A stretch of 64,000 nt of DNA from Streptomyces sp. NRRL F-6676 (GTDB lineage: Bacteria > Actinomycetota > Actinomycetes > Streptomycetales > Streptomycetaceae), in the NCBI RefSeq assembly GCF_000725625.1, contig NZ_JOHS01000001.1, positions 372,001-436,000 of the forward strand, in the 5' to 3' direction. The translations under genes and the position numbers were made by a program. This document shows positions 26,006-33,446 of this stretch, one piece after another. The notes below the pieces were generated by a model. The model made no database searches. It worked only from the letters and a program-made list of their open reading frames with translations, and had not been told where the DNA came from. Every line of letters begins with the position of its first letter. The stretch's first letter is position 1.

Positions 26006-26857
26006 GTGGCAACGCAACAGGAACGTGAACAGGAGCAGGAACGGCCGAAGGCAGAGGAACGGGAACGGGCGGAGCCCCCCGCACCGGCCGGGGCGACCGT
26101 ACGAGCGGGTGATCTCGAGGTCGGAATCATCGACAGCGGGTCCGGTGTGCCGCTCGTGCTCGTCCACGGCGGCGAGAGCGACCGCACCCAGTTCACGACC
26201 CTCCGGGCGCATCTCGGCACGGGCATCCGGGCGATCTCCTACGACCAGCGCGACTCGGGGCTCACCGTGAACCCGCCGGTTCCCTACTCGCTGGGCGACC
26301 TCGCCGACGATCTCGCCGCCCTGCTGGACGCGCTCGAACTGCCCACCGCACACCTGCTGGGCACCTCCTTCGGCGGCGCCGTCGCCCAGCACGTCGCACT
26401 GCGCCATCCCGAACGGGTCGCATCCCTGGTCCTGGTCGCCACCACACCGAGCTTCGCCCTGGGCAGCGCGGCGATCAACGAGCTGCTGTCCATGTCCCAC
26501 GAGGACAGGCAGAACGCAGCCGCCGACTTCTTCTTCACCCCCCAGGGGCAGGCGGCGCAGGCCGCCCGGCCCGCCAGGACGCTCACCCGGCGCAGCCCCG
26601 AGCAGAGCCTCCGCCGGCACGAGGTCGCCCGGCAGCACGAGGTCCGCGACCGGCTCGGCGAGATCACCGCACCCACCCTGATCGTGCACGGCACCGAGGA
26701 CCGCCTCGCCCCCTATAGTGGCGCCGTCCTGATGGAGCAGCAGCTCCCCGACTCGGAACTACTCGCCATCGAGGGCGGACGCCACGGGATCGCGGTGGAG
26801 TTCGCCGACACCGTCGCCCGCTGGGTGCGCTCGTTCCTGGAGGTGGACGCGGCATGA
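26006..26857 (+). CDS. Alpha/beta hydrolase
   Basis: 283 residues. A charged Glu/Arg-rich N-terminal stretch (~30 residues) precedes a canonical fold: HGGESDRTQF oxyanion region, nucleophile GTSFGG, Asp in HGTEDRLAP and His in EGGRHGI. It is close to haloperoxidase/epoxide-hydrolase-like esterases. Of the two adjacent GTG codons (26003, 26006) the second is preferred because AAGGAGGT then lies five bases upstream instead of two. It is the first gene of a block continuing with DUF3500, GGT-like, DUF1275 and MFS genes. Confidence 0.85.
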   Translation: MATQQEREQEQERPKAEERERAEPPAPAGATVRAGDLEVGIIDSGSGVPLVLVHGGESDRTQFTTLRAHLGTGIRAISYDQRDSGLTVNPPVPYSLGDLADDLAALLDALELPTAHLLGTSFGGAVAQHVALRHPERVASLVLVATTPSFALGSAAINELLSMSHEDRQNAAADFFFTPQGQAAQAARPARTLTRRSPEQSLRRHEVARQHEVRDRLGEITAPTLIVHGTEDRLAPYSGAVLMEQQLPDSELLAIEGGRHGIAVEFADTVARWVRSFLEVDAA

Positions 26858-26905
26858 ACGCCCGCACGACATCCCCGCACATCCGGCCGGCCCACCCCCG
26901 TGGCC

Positions 26906-28033
26906 ATGGCTGACGCCGCCCGCGAGGTCGCGGACCGGATGGCCGAGGCGGCCCGGGAGTGGCTGGACTCCCTGGACGCGGACCAGCGCGCGGTGGCGGT
27001 CGGACCGGCACCGGGCGCCGGAGAGGCGGCCGAGGCGGAACGGACCCGCTGGTTCTACACGCCCACCGACCACGGCGGCCTGACCTTCCACCAGCAGCGG
27101 CCCGCCCAGCACCGGCTGGCGATGCGGCTCGTCGCGAGCGGACTGTCCGAAGCCGGATACGTCACGGTCGCCACCGTGCTCGGCCTGGAGAACGTCCTCG
27201 ACCGCGTCGAGGGCTTCTCGGTGAACTGGGGGCGCGAACGCACCCGCGACCCGGGCATGTACTACCTGCGCGTCTTCGGGGACCCCGGCGGACAGGGCAC
27301 CTGGGGCTGGCGGTTCGGCGGCCACCACGTCTCGCTCAACAACCTCGTGGTGGACGGGCGGGTCGCCGCCACCACGCCCTGCTTCCTGGGCGCGGACCCG
27401 GCCGGGTCGCCCCTGCTGGGTGGGGCGAGCCTGCGCCCGCTGGGGACGGCCGAGGACCTGGCCCGCGAACTGGTCCGCTCCCTGCACCCGGAGTCCGCCG
27501 CCCGCGCCGTTCTGCTGCACCGCCCCCCGCACGACGTCGTGGCAGGCAACAGCCCCCGGGTCGAGGACCGCGTGCTCAAGCGCCGCGAACTGTGGCGCCC
27601 CGGCCCGTTCCTGCCGGACCGCGCCGAGCACCCGGCCACCGGCCTCGACGGCGCCGACCGGCGGGCGCTGGCCCTCACCCCGCCGCCCAAGGGCGTCCCC
27701 GGTGCCGAACTCGACCTCGCACAGCGGGAGTTGTTGCGGGCCCTGCTCGCCGCCTACCTCGACCGCGTCCCGGAAGGGGTGTCCCCGCTGCCCCGCTACG
27801 ACGACCCGGCGGCACTGGACGCCGTACACCTCGCCTGGGCCGGCTCGACCGAGCCCGGCGAACCCCACTACTACCGCCTTCAGGGCCCGCGGCTGCTCGT
27901 CGAGTGGACCAACGTCCACCGCGGCGCCAACCACGCCCACGCGGTGTGGCGGGACCCCGAGACCGACTTCGGCGGCGACGTCCTGGCCGCGCACCACGCG
28001 GCCCATCACCACAGCGGTCACCAGGCGCCGTAA
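26906..28033 (+). CDS. DUF3500 family protein
   Basis: 375 residues. The family signature is visible in GMYYLRVFGDPGGQGTWGWRFGGHHVSLNNLVVDG (conserved W-R-x-x-G-H-H-x-S-x-N) and near the end in VEWTNVHRGANHAHAVWRDPETDFGGDVLAAHHAAHH. DUF3500 has no established enzymatic role; the clustered His residues suggest metal binding. ATG 26906 or in-frame GTG 26900 could start it; neither has a clear ribosome-binding site. A 19-codon reading frame (26854-26913) overlaps the hydrolase stop and ends just past this start, which may couple translation. Confidence 0.8.
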   Translation: MADAAREVADRMAEAAREWLDSLDADQRAVAVGPAPGAGEAAEAERTRWFYTPTDHGGLTFHQQRPAQHRLAMRLVASGLSEAGYVTVATVLGLENVLDRVEGFSVNWGRERTRDPGMYYLRVFGDPGGQGTWGWRFGGHHVSLNNLVVDGRVAATTPCFLGADPAGSPLLGGASLRPLGTAEDLARELVRSLHPESAARAVLLHRPPHDVVAGNSPRVEDRVLKRRELWRPGPFLPDRAEHPATGLDGADRRALALTPPPKGVPGAELDLAQRELLRALLAAYLDRVPEGVSPLPRYDDPAALDAVHLAWAGSTEPGEPHYYRLQGPRLLVEWTNVHRGANHAHAVWRDPETDFGGDVLAAHHAAHHHSGHQAP

Positions 28034-28173
28034 GCCGCGAAGCACGAGCGCCCCGGGTGCCCCGAGCGCCCCGAGCGTTCAAGGGGCTCTGGGACGGGGG
28101 CCTTGGACGCCACCCCTCCCACGAGCCCTCAGGGGCCCCGAGCACTCACCTGCCCGGCCTCCTCCTGCCGCAC

Positions 28174-28268
28174 GGCACCCCAAGGAACCCCTGGCACCCC
28201 AAGGAAGCCCTGGCACCCCAAGGGACCCCTGGCACCCCAAGGGACCCCTGGCACCCCAAGGAACCCGA
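28174..28268 (+). repeat. Five 19-bp tandem repeats
   Basis: The unit GGCACCCCAAGGAACCCCT occurs five times head to tail with at most three changes in any copy (28174, 28193, 28212, 28231, 28250). It fills part of the 323-base gap between the DUF3500 and GGT-like genes. Copies are contiguous, not spaced, so it is a minisatellite. Nothing else is evident in the gap. Confidence 0.85.
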
Positions 28269-28356
28269 CGGCACCTCGGCCATGCCGCCCGCCACCCCCG
28301 CCATCTCATGCGACCCCTCCCACCACCTGCCGCCACCAGAACGGAATGTGACCCCC

Positions 28357-30171
28357 ATGTCCGGTCAACACCCCTCACCGACCCCGGATGCTCCCCCTCA
28401 CACCACACGCCCCACCCTGCGCGGCTCGTTCGGCATGTGCGCGTCGACGCACTGGCTGGCGTCCGCGACGGCCCAGTCCGTGCTGGAGCGAGGCGGCAAC
28501 GCGTTCGACGCGGCCACCGCGGGCGCCTTCGTGCTGCACGTGGCCGAACCCCACCTCAACGGCCCCGGCGGTGATCTCGTCGCGGTCCTGGCCACCGCGG
28601 CCGACCCGGCGCCGCGCGTCCTGGCGGGACAGGGCCACGCCCCCCGCGGGGCCACCATCGAGCACTTCCGCGCCGAAGGGCTCGACCACGTCCCCGGCGC
28701 GGGCGCCCTGGCCGCCGCCGTTCCGGGCGCCGTCGACTCCTGGCTGCGGCTGCTGTCCGAGTTCGGTACCTGGGAACTCGCCGACGTGCTCGCCTACGCG
28801 GTCGACTACGCGGAGCGCGGCGTCCCCGTCGTACCCCAACTGGCGCGCGTCCTGGGCACGGTGGAGCACCTCTTCCGTACGCACTGGCCGACGTCGTACG
28901 CGCTGTGGATGCCCGAAGGGCGCGTCCCGCGGCCGTACGGGACCCTGCTGAACCCCGTCTACGCCCGGACGCTGCGCAGGCTGGTCGCGGCGGGTGCCGG
29001 GGGGACGCGGGCGGAGCGGATCGAAGCCGCGCGGCGCGCCTGGCGCACGGGGTTCGTGGCCGCCGCCGTGGCCGAGTTCGCGGCCCTGCCGCACCGGCAC
29101 TCCTCCGGCAGCGACCACGCCGGAGTGATCACCGAGGCCGACCTCGAGGACTTCGTGCCCGGTCTCGAACCCGCCGTCACCGCGGAGTTCCGCGGGACCA
29201 CGGTGGCGAAGGCGGGCCTGTGGTCCCAGGGTCCCGTCCTCCTCCAGGCCCTCACCCTGCTCGACCACTTCGACGACGAGCGGATCGATCCGTCGACCGC
29301 CGAGGGCATCCATACGATCACCGAGGCGCTGAAGCTGGCCATGGCCGACCGGGAGGCGTACTACGGCCATCTCGATCCGGCGGACGCCGAGGACGTGCTG
29401 GCCCGGCTGCTGTCCCCCCGGTACAGCAAGGAGCGCGCCGGGCTGATCGGCGCGACCGCGTCCACCGCGTTCCGGCCCGGCGACATCGGCATCCGGCCGT
29501 ACATACCGCCGCTGGTACGGCGCGCTCACGCCGTCCGGACCGACGGCGTGGGCGAACCCACCGTGCAGCAGACCGGGGACACCCGCGGCGACACCTGCCA
29601 CATCGACGTCGTCGACCGCTGGGGGAACATCATCTCCGCGACCCCGTCGGGGGGTTGGCTGCAATCCTCACCCGCCGTACCGGAACTCGGCTTCGCGCTC
29701 GGCACCCGCCTCCAGATGACCTGGCTGGACCCGGCCGCGCCCTCGCGCCTGACGCCGGGGCGGCGACCGCGTACGACACTGACCCCGACGCTCCTGCTGC
29801 GCGACGGCACTCCCGTGGCTGCCCTGGGCACACCCGGCGGCGACCAGCAGGACCAGTGGCAGCTGATCTACCTCGTGCGCACGCTCGCCTTCGGCCTCGA
29901 CCCGCAGGAGGCGATCGACGCGCCCGCCTTCCACACCACCGCCGTACCGAGTTCCTTCTGGCCGCGCACCTGGACACCGGGCGGCCTGGTCATCGAGGAG
30001 AGGGCGGGCCGAGGAGTCGTCGACGAGCTGCGCGCACGCGGCCACGATGTCACCGTCTCCGGGCCGTGGAGCCAGGGCCGGCTCTCGGTCGTCACCCGCG
30101 ATCCGGCAAGCGGCGTCCTGAGCGCGGCGGCGAACCCGCGCGGCGCCCAGGGCTACGCGGCGGGGCGATGA
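28357..30171 (+). CDS. Gamma-glutamyltransferase-like protein
   Basis: 604 residues of the Ntn-hydrolase gamma-glutamyltransferase family. N-terminal ASATAQSVLERGGNAFDAATAGAFVLHVAEPHLNGPGGDLVAVL and the autocleavage region QTGDTRGDTCHIDVVDRWGNIISATPSGGW are clear; the Thr in GDTCHIDVVD is the expected nucleophile exposed by self-cleavage. TPGGDQQDQWQLIYLVRTLAFGLDPQEAIDAPAF fits the small subunit. No signal peptide is visible, so unlike periplasmic GGT it is probably cytoplasmic. It may hydrolyse a gamma-glutamyl or related amide. It overlaps the DUF1275 gene by ATGA. Confidence 0.85.
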   Translation: MSGQHPSPTPDAPPHTTRPTLRGSFGMCASTHWLASATAQSVLERGGNAFDAATAGAFVLHVAEPHLNGPGGDLVAVLATAADPAPRVLAGQGHAPRGATIEHFRAEGLDHVPGAGALAAAVPGAVDSWLRLLSEFGTWELADVLAYAVDYAERGVPVVPQLARVLGTVEHLFRTHWPTSYALWMPEGRVPRPYGTLLNPVYARTLRRLVAAGAGGTRAERIEAARRAWRTGFVAAAVAEFAALPHRHSSGSDHAGVITEADLEDFVPGLEPAVTAEFRGTTVAKAGLWSQGPVLLQALTLLDHFDDERIDPSTAEGIHTITEALKLAMADREAYYGHLDPADAEDVLARLLSPRYSKERAGLIGATASTAFRPGDIGIRPYIPPLVRRAHAVRTDGVGEPTVQQTGDTRGDTCHIDVVDRWGNIISATPSGGWLQSSPAVPELGFALGTRLQMTWLDPAAPSRLTPGRRPRTTLTPTLLLRDGTPVAALGTPGGDQQDQWQLIYLVRTLAFGLDPQEAIDAPAFHTTAVPSSFWPRTWTPGGLVIEERAGRGVVDELRARGHDVTVSGPWSQGRLSVVTRDPASGVLSAAANPRGAQGYAAGR

Positions 30172-31025
30172 ACACTTCTACGCCCGGAGCCCGCGCCGCA
30201 GCCCCCGCCGGCACCCGCATCCGCGCCGCAGCCCGCCCGGCGCGGCGGCCGGTGCCGCCTGCCGCCCTGATGCTCGCGCTCACCTTCGCGACCGGCGTCG
30301 TCGACGCCGTCGGATATCTGCGCCTCGACCAGGTGTTCGCGGGCAACATGACCGGCAACGTGGTCATCCTCGGGATGGCCGCCACGGGCGGGGCCGGCCT
30401 GCCGGTGCTCGGGCCGGCCGTGGCGCTGGCGTCCTTCCTGACCGGCGCGGCGGCGGCCGGGAGGGTGCTGCGCACCGCCGCCCCCGGCTGGACCCCCCGG
30501 TGCACGGCGCTGCTCGCCGGCACCGGACTGGTCCTGGCCGCCACGGCGCTCGGCCTGACCGTCCTCGGGACGGGCACCCACGGCGTCCGCGTGCCGCCGG
30601 CCGCGTCACTCGCCCTGGCCATGGGCGCGCAGGCGGCGACGGCCCGGCACCTCGCCGTGAAGGACGTCACCACCGTGGTCGTCACCTCCACCCTCACCGG
30701 TCTCGCGGCGGACTCCCGGCTGGGAGCAGCCCGCCCCCAGGGAGCCCTGCGGCGCGCCGCGGCCGTCACGCTCATCATCCTCGGCGCCGCCACGGGCGCG
30801 TTGCTGTGCCGGGCGCACGCCGGCCTCGCGGTCGTGGCGGCGGCGCTCATCGTGCTGGCGGTGAGCGCCCTCGGCCACACGCCCGCGGGGGACGCCGGTC
30901 CCGTATCCGTCCGGGCCGGCGGTTCCGCCTCCGCCCGGACCGTCGGACAGGCATCCATCCGGACCGACGACCAGCCGGCGCCCGCCGCGCGCCCACCGCG
31001 CCAGGACCCGCCCCCTCCCCGATGA
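30168..31025 (+). CDS. DUF1275 (YoaK-type) membrane protein
   Basis: 285 residues with about six helices. The motif FATGVVDAVGYLRLDQVFAGNMTGNVVILG is the DUF1275 hallmark. The family is believed to be transport-related but no substrate is established. A basic N-terminal region and a long Pro/Ala/Arg-rich C-terminal tail (last ~50 residues) are probably cytoplasmic. ATG 30168 overlaps the GGT stop, so the two are translationally coupled. Confidence 0.8.
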   Translation: MNTSTPGARAAAPAGTRIRAAARPARRPVPPAALMLALTFATGVVDAVGYLRLDQVFAGNMTGNVVILGMAATGGAGLPVLGPAVALASFLTGAAAAGRVLRTAAPGWTPRCTALLAGTGLVLAATALGLTVLGTGTHGVRVPPAASLALAMGAQAATARHLAVKDVTTVVVTSTLTGLAADSRLGAARPQGALRRAAAVTLIILGAATGALLCRAHAGLAVVAAALIVLAVSALGHTPAGDAGPVSVRAGGSASARTVGQASIRTDDQPAPAARPPRQDPPPPR

Positions 31026-31135
31026 CGAACGGCCGCGAGCCCGCGCCGCCCGCGCCGCCCGCGCCGCCGACGCCCTCCGCGGGCGGCGGCACCCCGCACC
31101 CGCCCGGCCCCTGCTCGCCCGCAACCGACGGAACC

Positions 31136-31180
31136 ACCGGACCCAACGGACCCACCGGACCCACCGGACCCAACGGAAAG
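31136..31180 (+). repeat. 9-bp tandem repeats upstream of the MFS gene
   Basis: Five contiguous 9-mers of the form ACCGGACCC/AACGGACCC end in AACGGAAAG, which merges into the ribosome-binding site GGAAAGGAAG of the MFS gene. Length changes would alter the leader but not a protein. Confidence 0.7.
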
Positions 31181-31187
31181 GAAGCTC

Positions 31188-32618
31188 ATGACCAGCCCCA
31201 TGACCACACCCCTGGCTCCCCCGGTCCGCATGGGGAGGCTCGCTGTCGCGGCCCTCGGCATGCTGGCCATCTCCACCGGCGCGCTGGAGTCGGTCGTCTC
31301 GCCGACGCTCCCGCTGCTGCAACGAGAGCTGGACATGAGCCCGTCCGAAGGGGCGCTCCTCAACATCGTGCTCGCCGTCACCGGCGCGCTCATCACCCCC
31401 GCCGCGGGCAAGTTCGGCGACCGCTACGGCGGAAAACGCGTCCTGATCCGGCTGATGGCGGTGGTCTCGGTGGGCGGACTGGTCTCCGCCCTCGCGCCCA
31501 ACCTGCCGGTGCTGCTGGTAGGTCAGATCTTGCAGGGGGCGATGGTGGGCGCCCTGCCCCTGTCGTTCATCGTCGTGCGCAAACACCTGCCACCGGGGGA
31601 GTCCAAGGCGGCCATCGGACTGGTCAGCGGGATGTTCGTGGGCGGCTCGATGGTGGGGCTGTTGTCGGCCGGGCCGGTGGCGGAGACGTTCTCCCGGCAC
31701 TGGATGTTCGCGGTGCCGACCTTCGCGGTCATGGGGTTCACCCTGCTGGTGAACCGGCTCATGCCGGCCGACGCGCCGGGCCGCTCGGACGGCTCCGGGA
31801 TCGACTGGCCCGGGATGCTCCTGCTGAGCGGCGTCCTGGTCACGCTCTTGCTGGTGTTCGGCGTCGCGCCCGACGCCGGCTCCCAGCCGCTCGCCCTCGG
31901 CGCCCTCGTCGTCGTCCTGTTCGCCCTCGTGGCCGGTTGGATCGCCGTGGAACGCCGCGCGTCCGCGCCGATGATCGACCTGCGCATGCTGGCGCGGCCG
32001 GTGATCTGGAAGTCGTGCGTGGTGACGTTCGTGATCTGCCTGGGCACCGCGATGGGGGTCTATCTCGTCCCGCAACTGCTCGACCTGTCCGGCGACGGCT
32101 ACGGCTTCGGGGCCAGTCCCACCGAGATCGGCTTCATCCTCCTGCCCGGCGCGGTGGCCGCGACGCTGGCCGGGCCGATCGGCGGAATCGGGGAACGGCG
32201 GTTCGGCCCGCGCGTGATCGTCACCGCCTCGGCCGTCATGATGGCCGTCGCCATGCTCACCCTGTCGGCCGTGCACAGCGAGATCTGGCACATCGTCGTC
32301 GGCAAGGGACTGATCTCGCTCGCCAACGGCCTGTGCGTGACGGCCATGGTGACGAGCATCGCCTCCTCGGTCGACGAGGGCGACACCGGCATCGCCACCA
32401 GCCTGATCCTCGTGACGCGCGTACTGGGCTCCGCCGTCGGCGGCATGCTGGGCGGCGCGCTCCTCACCGCCGGAACCCCCTCGGGGTCCGATGTGCCGCA
32501 CGAATCGGCCTTCGTGACCGGCTTCCTCATCGCAGGCATCGTCGCGGCACTGTGCCTGCTCGTCGTCCGCACCATGCACAAAGGAGCAGTCAAGACACGG
32601 ACCACACCGACCGGTTGA
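31188..32618 (+). CDS. MFS transporter, DHA2/EmrB type
   Basis: 476 residues with about fourteen helices. ALGMLAISTGALESVVSPTLPLLQRELDMSPSEG and GKFGDRYGGKRVL (motif A) mark a drug-H+ antiporter-type MFS; SFIVVRKHLPPGESKAAIGLVSGMFVGGSMVG resembles motif C. It probably exports a product or toxic intermediate of the upstream enzymes. RBS GGAAAGG lies upstream of ATG 31188. It ends the block beginning at 26006 and is convergent with the acetyltransferase gene 44 bases away. Confidence 0.85.
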   Translation: MTSPMTTPLAPPVRMGRLAVAALGMLAISTGALESVVSPTLPLLQRELDMSPSEGALLNIVLAVTGALITPAAGKFGDRYGGKRVLIRLMAVVSVGGLVSALAPNLPVLLVGQILQGAMVGALPLSFIVVRKHLPPGESKAAIGLVSGMFVGGSMVGLLSAGPVAETFSRHWMFAVPTFAVMGFTLLVNRLMPADAPGRSDGSGIDWPGMLLLSGVLVTLLLVFGVAPDAGSQPLALGALVVVLFALVAGWIAVERRASAPMIDLRMLARPVIWKSCVVTFVICLGTAMGVYLVPQLLDLSGDGYGFGASPTEIGFILLPGAVAATLAGPIGGIGERRFGPRVIVTASAVMMAVAMLTLSAVHSEIWHIVVGKGLISLANGLCVTAMVTSIASSVDEGDTGIATSLILVTRVLGSAVGGMLGGALLTAGTPSGSDVPHESAFVTGFLIAGIVAALCLLVVRTMHKGAVKTRTTPTG

Positions 32619-32662
32619 CCGGCGTCCGTGGCACGCACAAGCGCTCGGTCGTCATCTCAGAG

Positions 32663-33283
32663 TCAGTGTGCCCCGTGGCCATTCGTTGCCACCCCCTCCT
32701 CGCCCAGGCCGCGCACCGGCCGGGCCGGGTTGCCGACGGCGACGACGTTCGCGGGGATGTCCCTGGTGACGACGGCTCCGGCCCCGATGACGCTGTTGTC
32801 CCCGATCGTCACCCCGGGGCAGACGATCACACCGCCGCCCAGCCAGACGTTGTCCCCGATCGCGATGGGCCGCGCGGCCTCCAGCTTGTCCCGCCGCGGC
32901 CCCGGCTCCACCGGGTGGGTCGGGGTGAGGAGCTGCACGTTCGGTCCGATCTGGCAGTCCTCGCCGATGGTGATCGCCGCGACGTCCAGCGCGGTGAGGC
33001 AGTAGTTGACGAAGGTACGGGCGCCGATGGTGATGTTGCTGCCGTAGTCGACGTAGAGCGGCGGCCGCACCTCGACGCCCTCTCCCACCGCGCCGAGCAG
33101 CTCCGCCAGCACCGGCCGGGCCGCCTCCGGCCCCTCCAGGTGGGCGGCCTGGTAGCGGACGGCGAGCCGCATCGCCCGCTGCTGCCGGCGCGCGATCTCG
33201 GGGTCGTCGGCGAGGTAGAGGTCGCCCGCGCGCATGCGCTCCAGCTGGGTGCGGGGGTCGCCCGCGAAGTAGTCCTCCGGCAT
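32663..33283 (-). CDS. Sugar O-acetyltransferase (maltose/galactoside type)
   Basis: 206 residues. N-terminal helical cap (MRAGDLYLADDPEIARRQQRAMRLAVRYQ) is the Mac domain of maltose acetyltransferases; the rest is a left-handed parallel beta-helix of hexapeptide repeats, with LTPTHPVEPGPRRDKLEAARPIAIGDNVWLGGGVIVCPGVTIGDNSVIGAGAVVTRDIPANVVAVGNPARPVR. The catalytic His is in PTHP. It would transfer acetyl from acetyl-CoA to a sugar 6-OH. ATG 33283 matches the family start; in-frame sequence upstream is non-family. A 16-bp dyad lies 24-39 bases upstream. Confidence 0.88.
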   Translation of the reverse strand: MPEDYFAGDPRTQLERMRAGDLYLADDPEIARRQQRAMRLAVRYQAAHLEGPEAARPVLAELLGAVGEGVEVRPPLYVDYGSNITIGARTFVNYCLTALDVAAITIGEDCQIGPNVQLLTPTHPVEPGPRRDKLEAARPIAIGDNVWLGGGVIVCPGVTIGDNSVIGAGAVVTRDIPANVVAVGNPARPVRGLGEEGVATNGHGAH

Positions 33284-33306
33284 GCGGCCCGATCGTACAG
33301 ACCGGA

Positions 33307-33322
33307 GCGTACGACCGTACGC
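33307..33322. promoter_or_regulatory. 16-bp dyad upstream of acetyltransferase gene
   Basis: GCGTACG-AC-CGTACGC: perfect 7-bp arms. A further CGTAC half-copy lies 14 bases nearer the gene, around 33295. Candidate operator. Confidence 0.45.
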
Positions 33323-33339
33323 GCACCGCACGCGAAACG

Positions 33340-33382
33340 GCCGCCGCCGCCAGGACGATGGTGTCGTCCTGACGGCGGCGGC
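33340..33382 (-). terminator. Strong hairpin terminator of the GH92-PAP2 gene
   Basis: A 19-position stem (18 pairs, one C-A mismatch) runs from 33340-33358 against 33364-33382 around a 5-base loop. It starts about 65 bases past the stop of the leftward GH92-PAP2 gene and separates it from the acetyltransferase gene. Confidence 0.7.
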
Positions 33383-33446
33383 TCGTGGTGCGATCGGATC
33401 AGCGGGGCGTGGCGGGTGCGGTGGTCACCGGGCGGTCACCGGGTGG

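Noticed and set aside
28174..28268. Possible CRISPR array
   Set aside because: The 19-bp copies are contiguous without spacers and no cas genes are present.
26959..30171. 1,070-codon fused protein upstream of the GGT-like gene
   Set aside because: The first ~465 codons are a shadow frame of the DUF3500 gene and of the tandem repeats; only the part from 28357 has family motifs.
31136..31180. Collagen-like (G-P-T/N) coding sequence
   Set aside because: One frame reads Gly-Pro-Thr repeats, but that frame has no plausible gene context; the repeats are the untranslated leader of the MFS gene.
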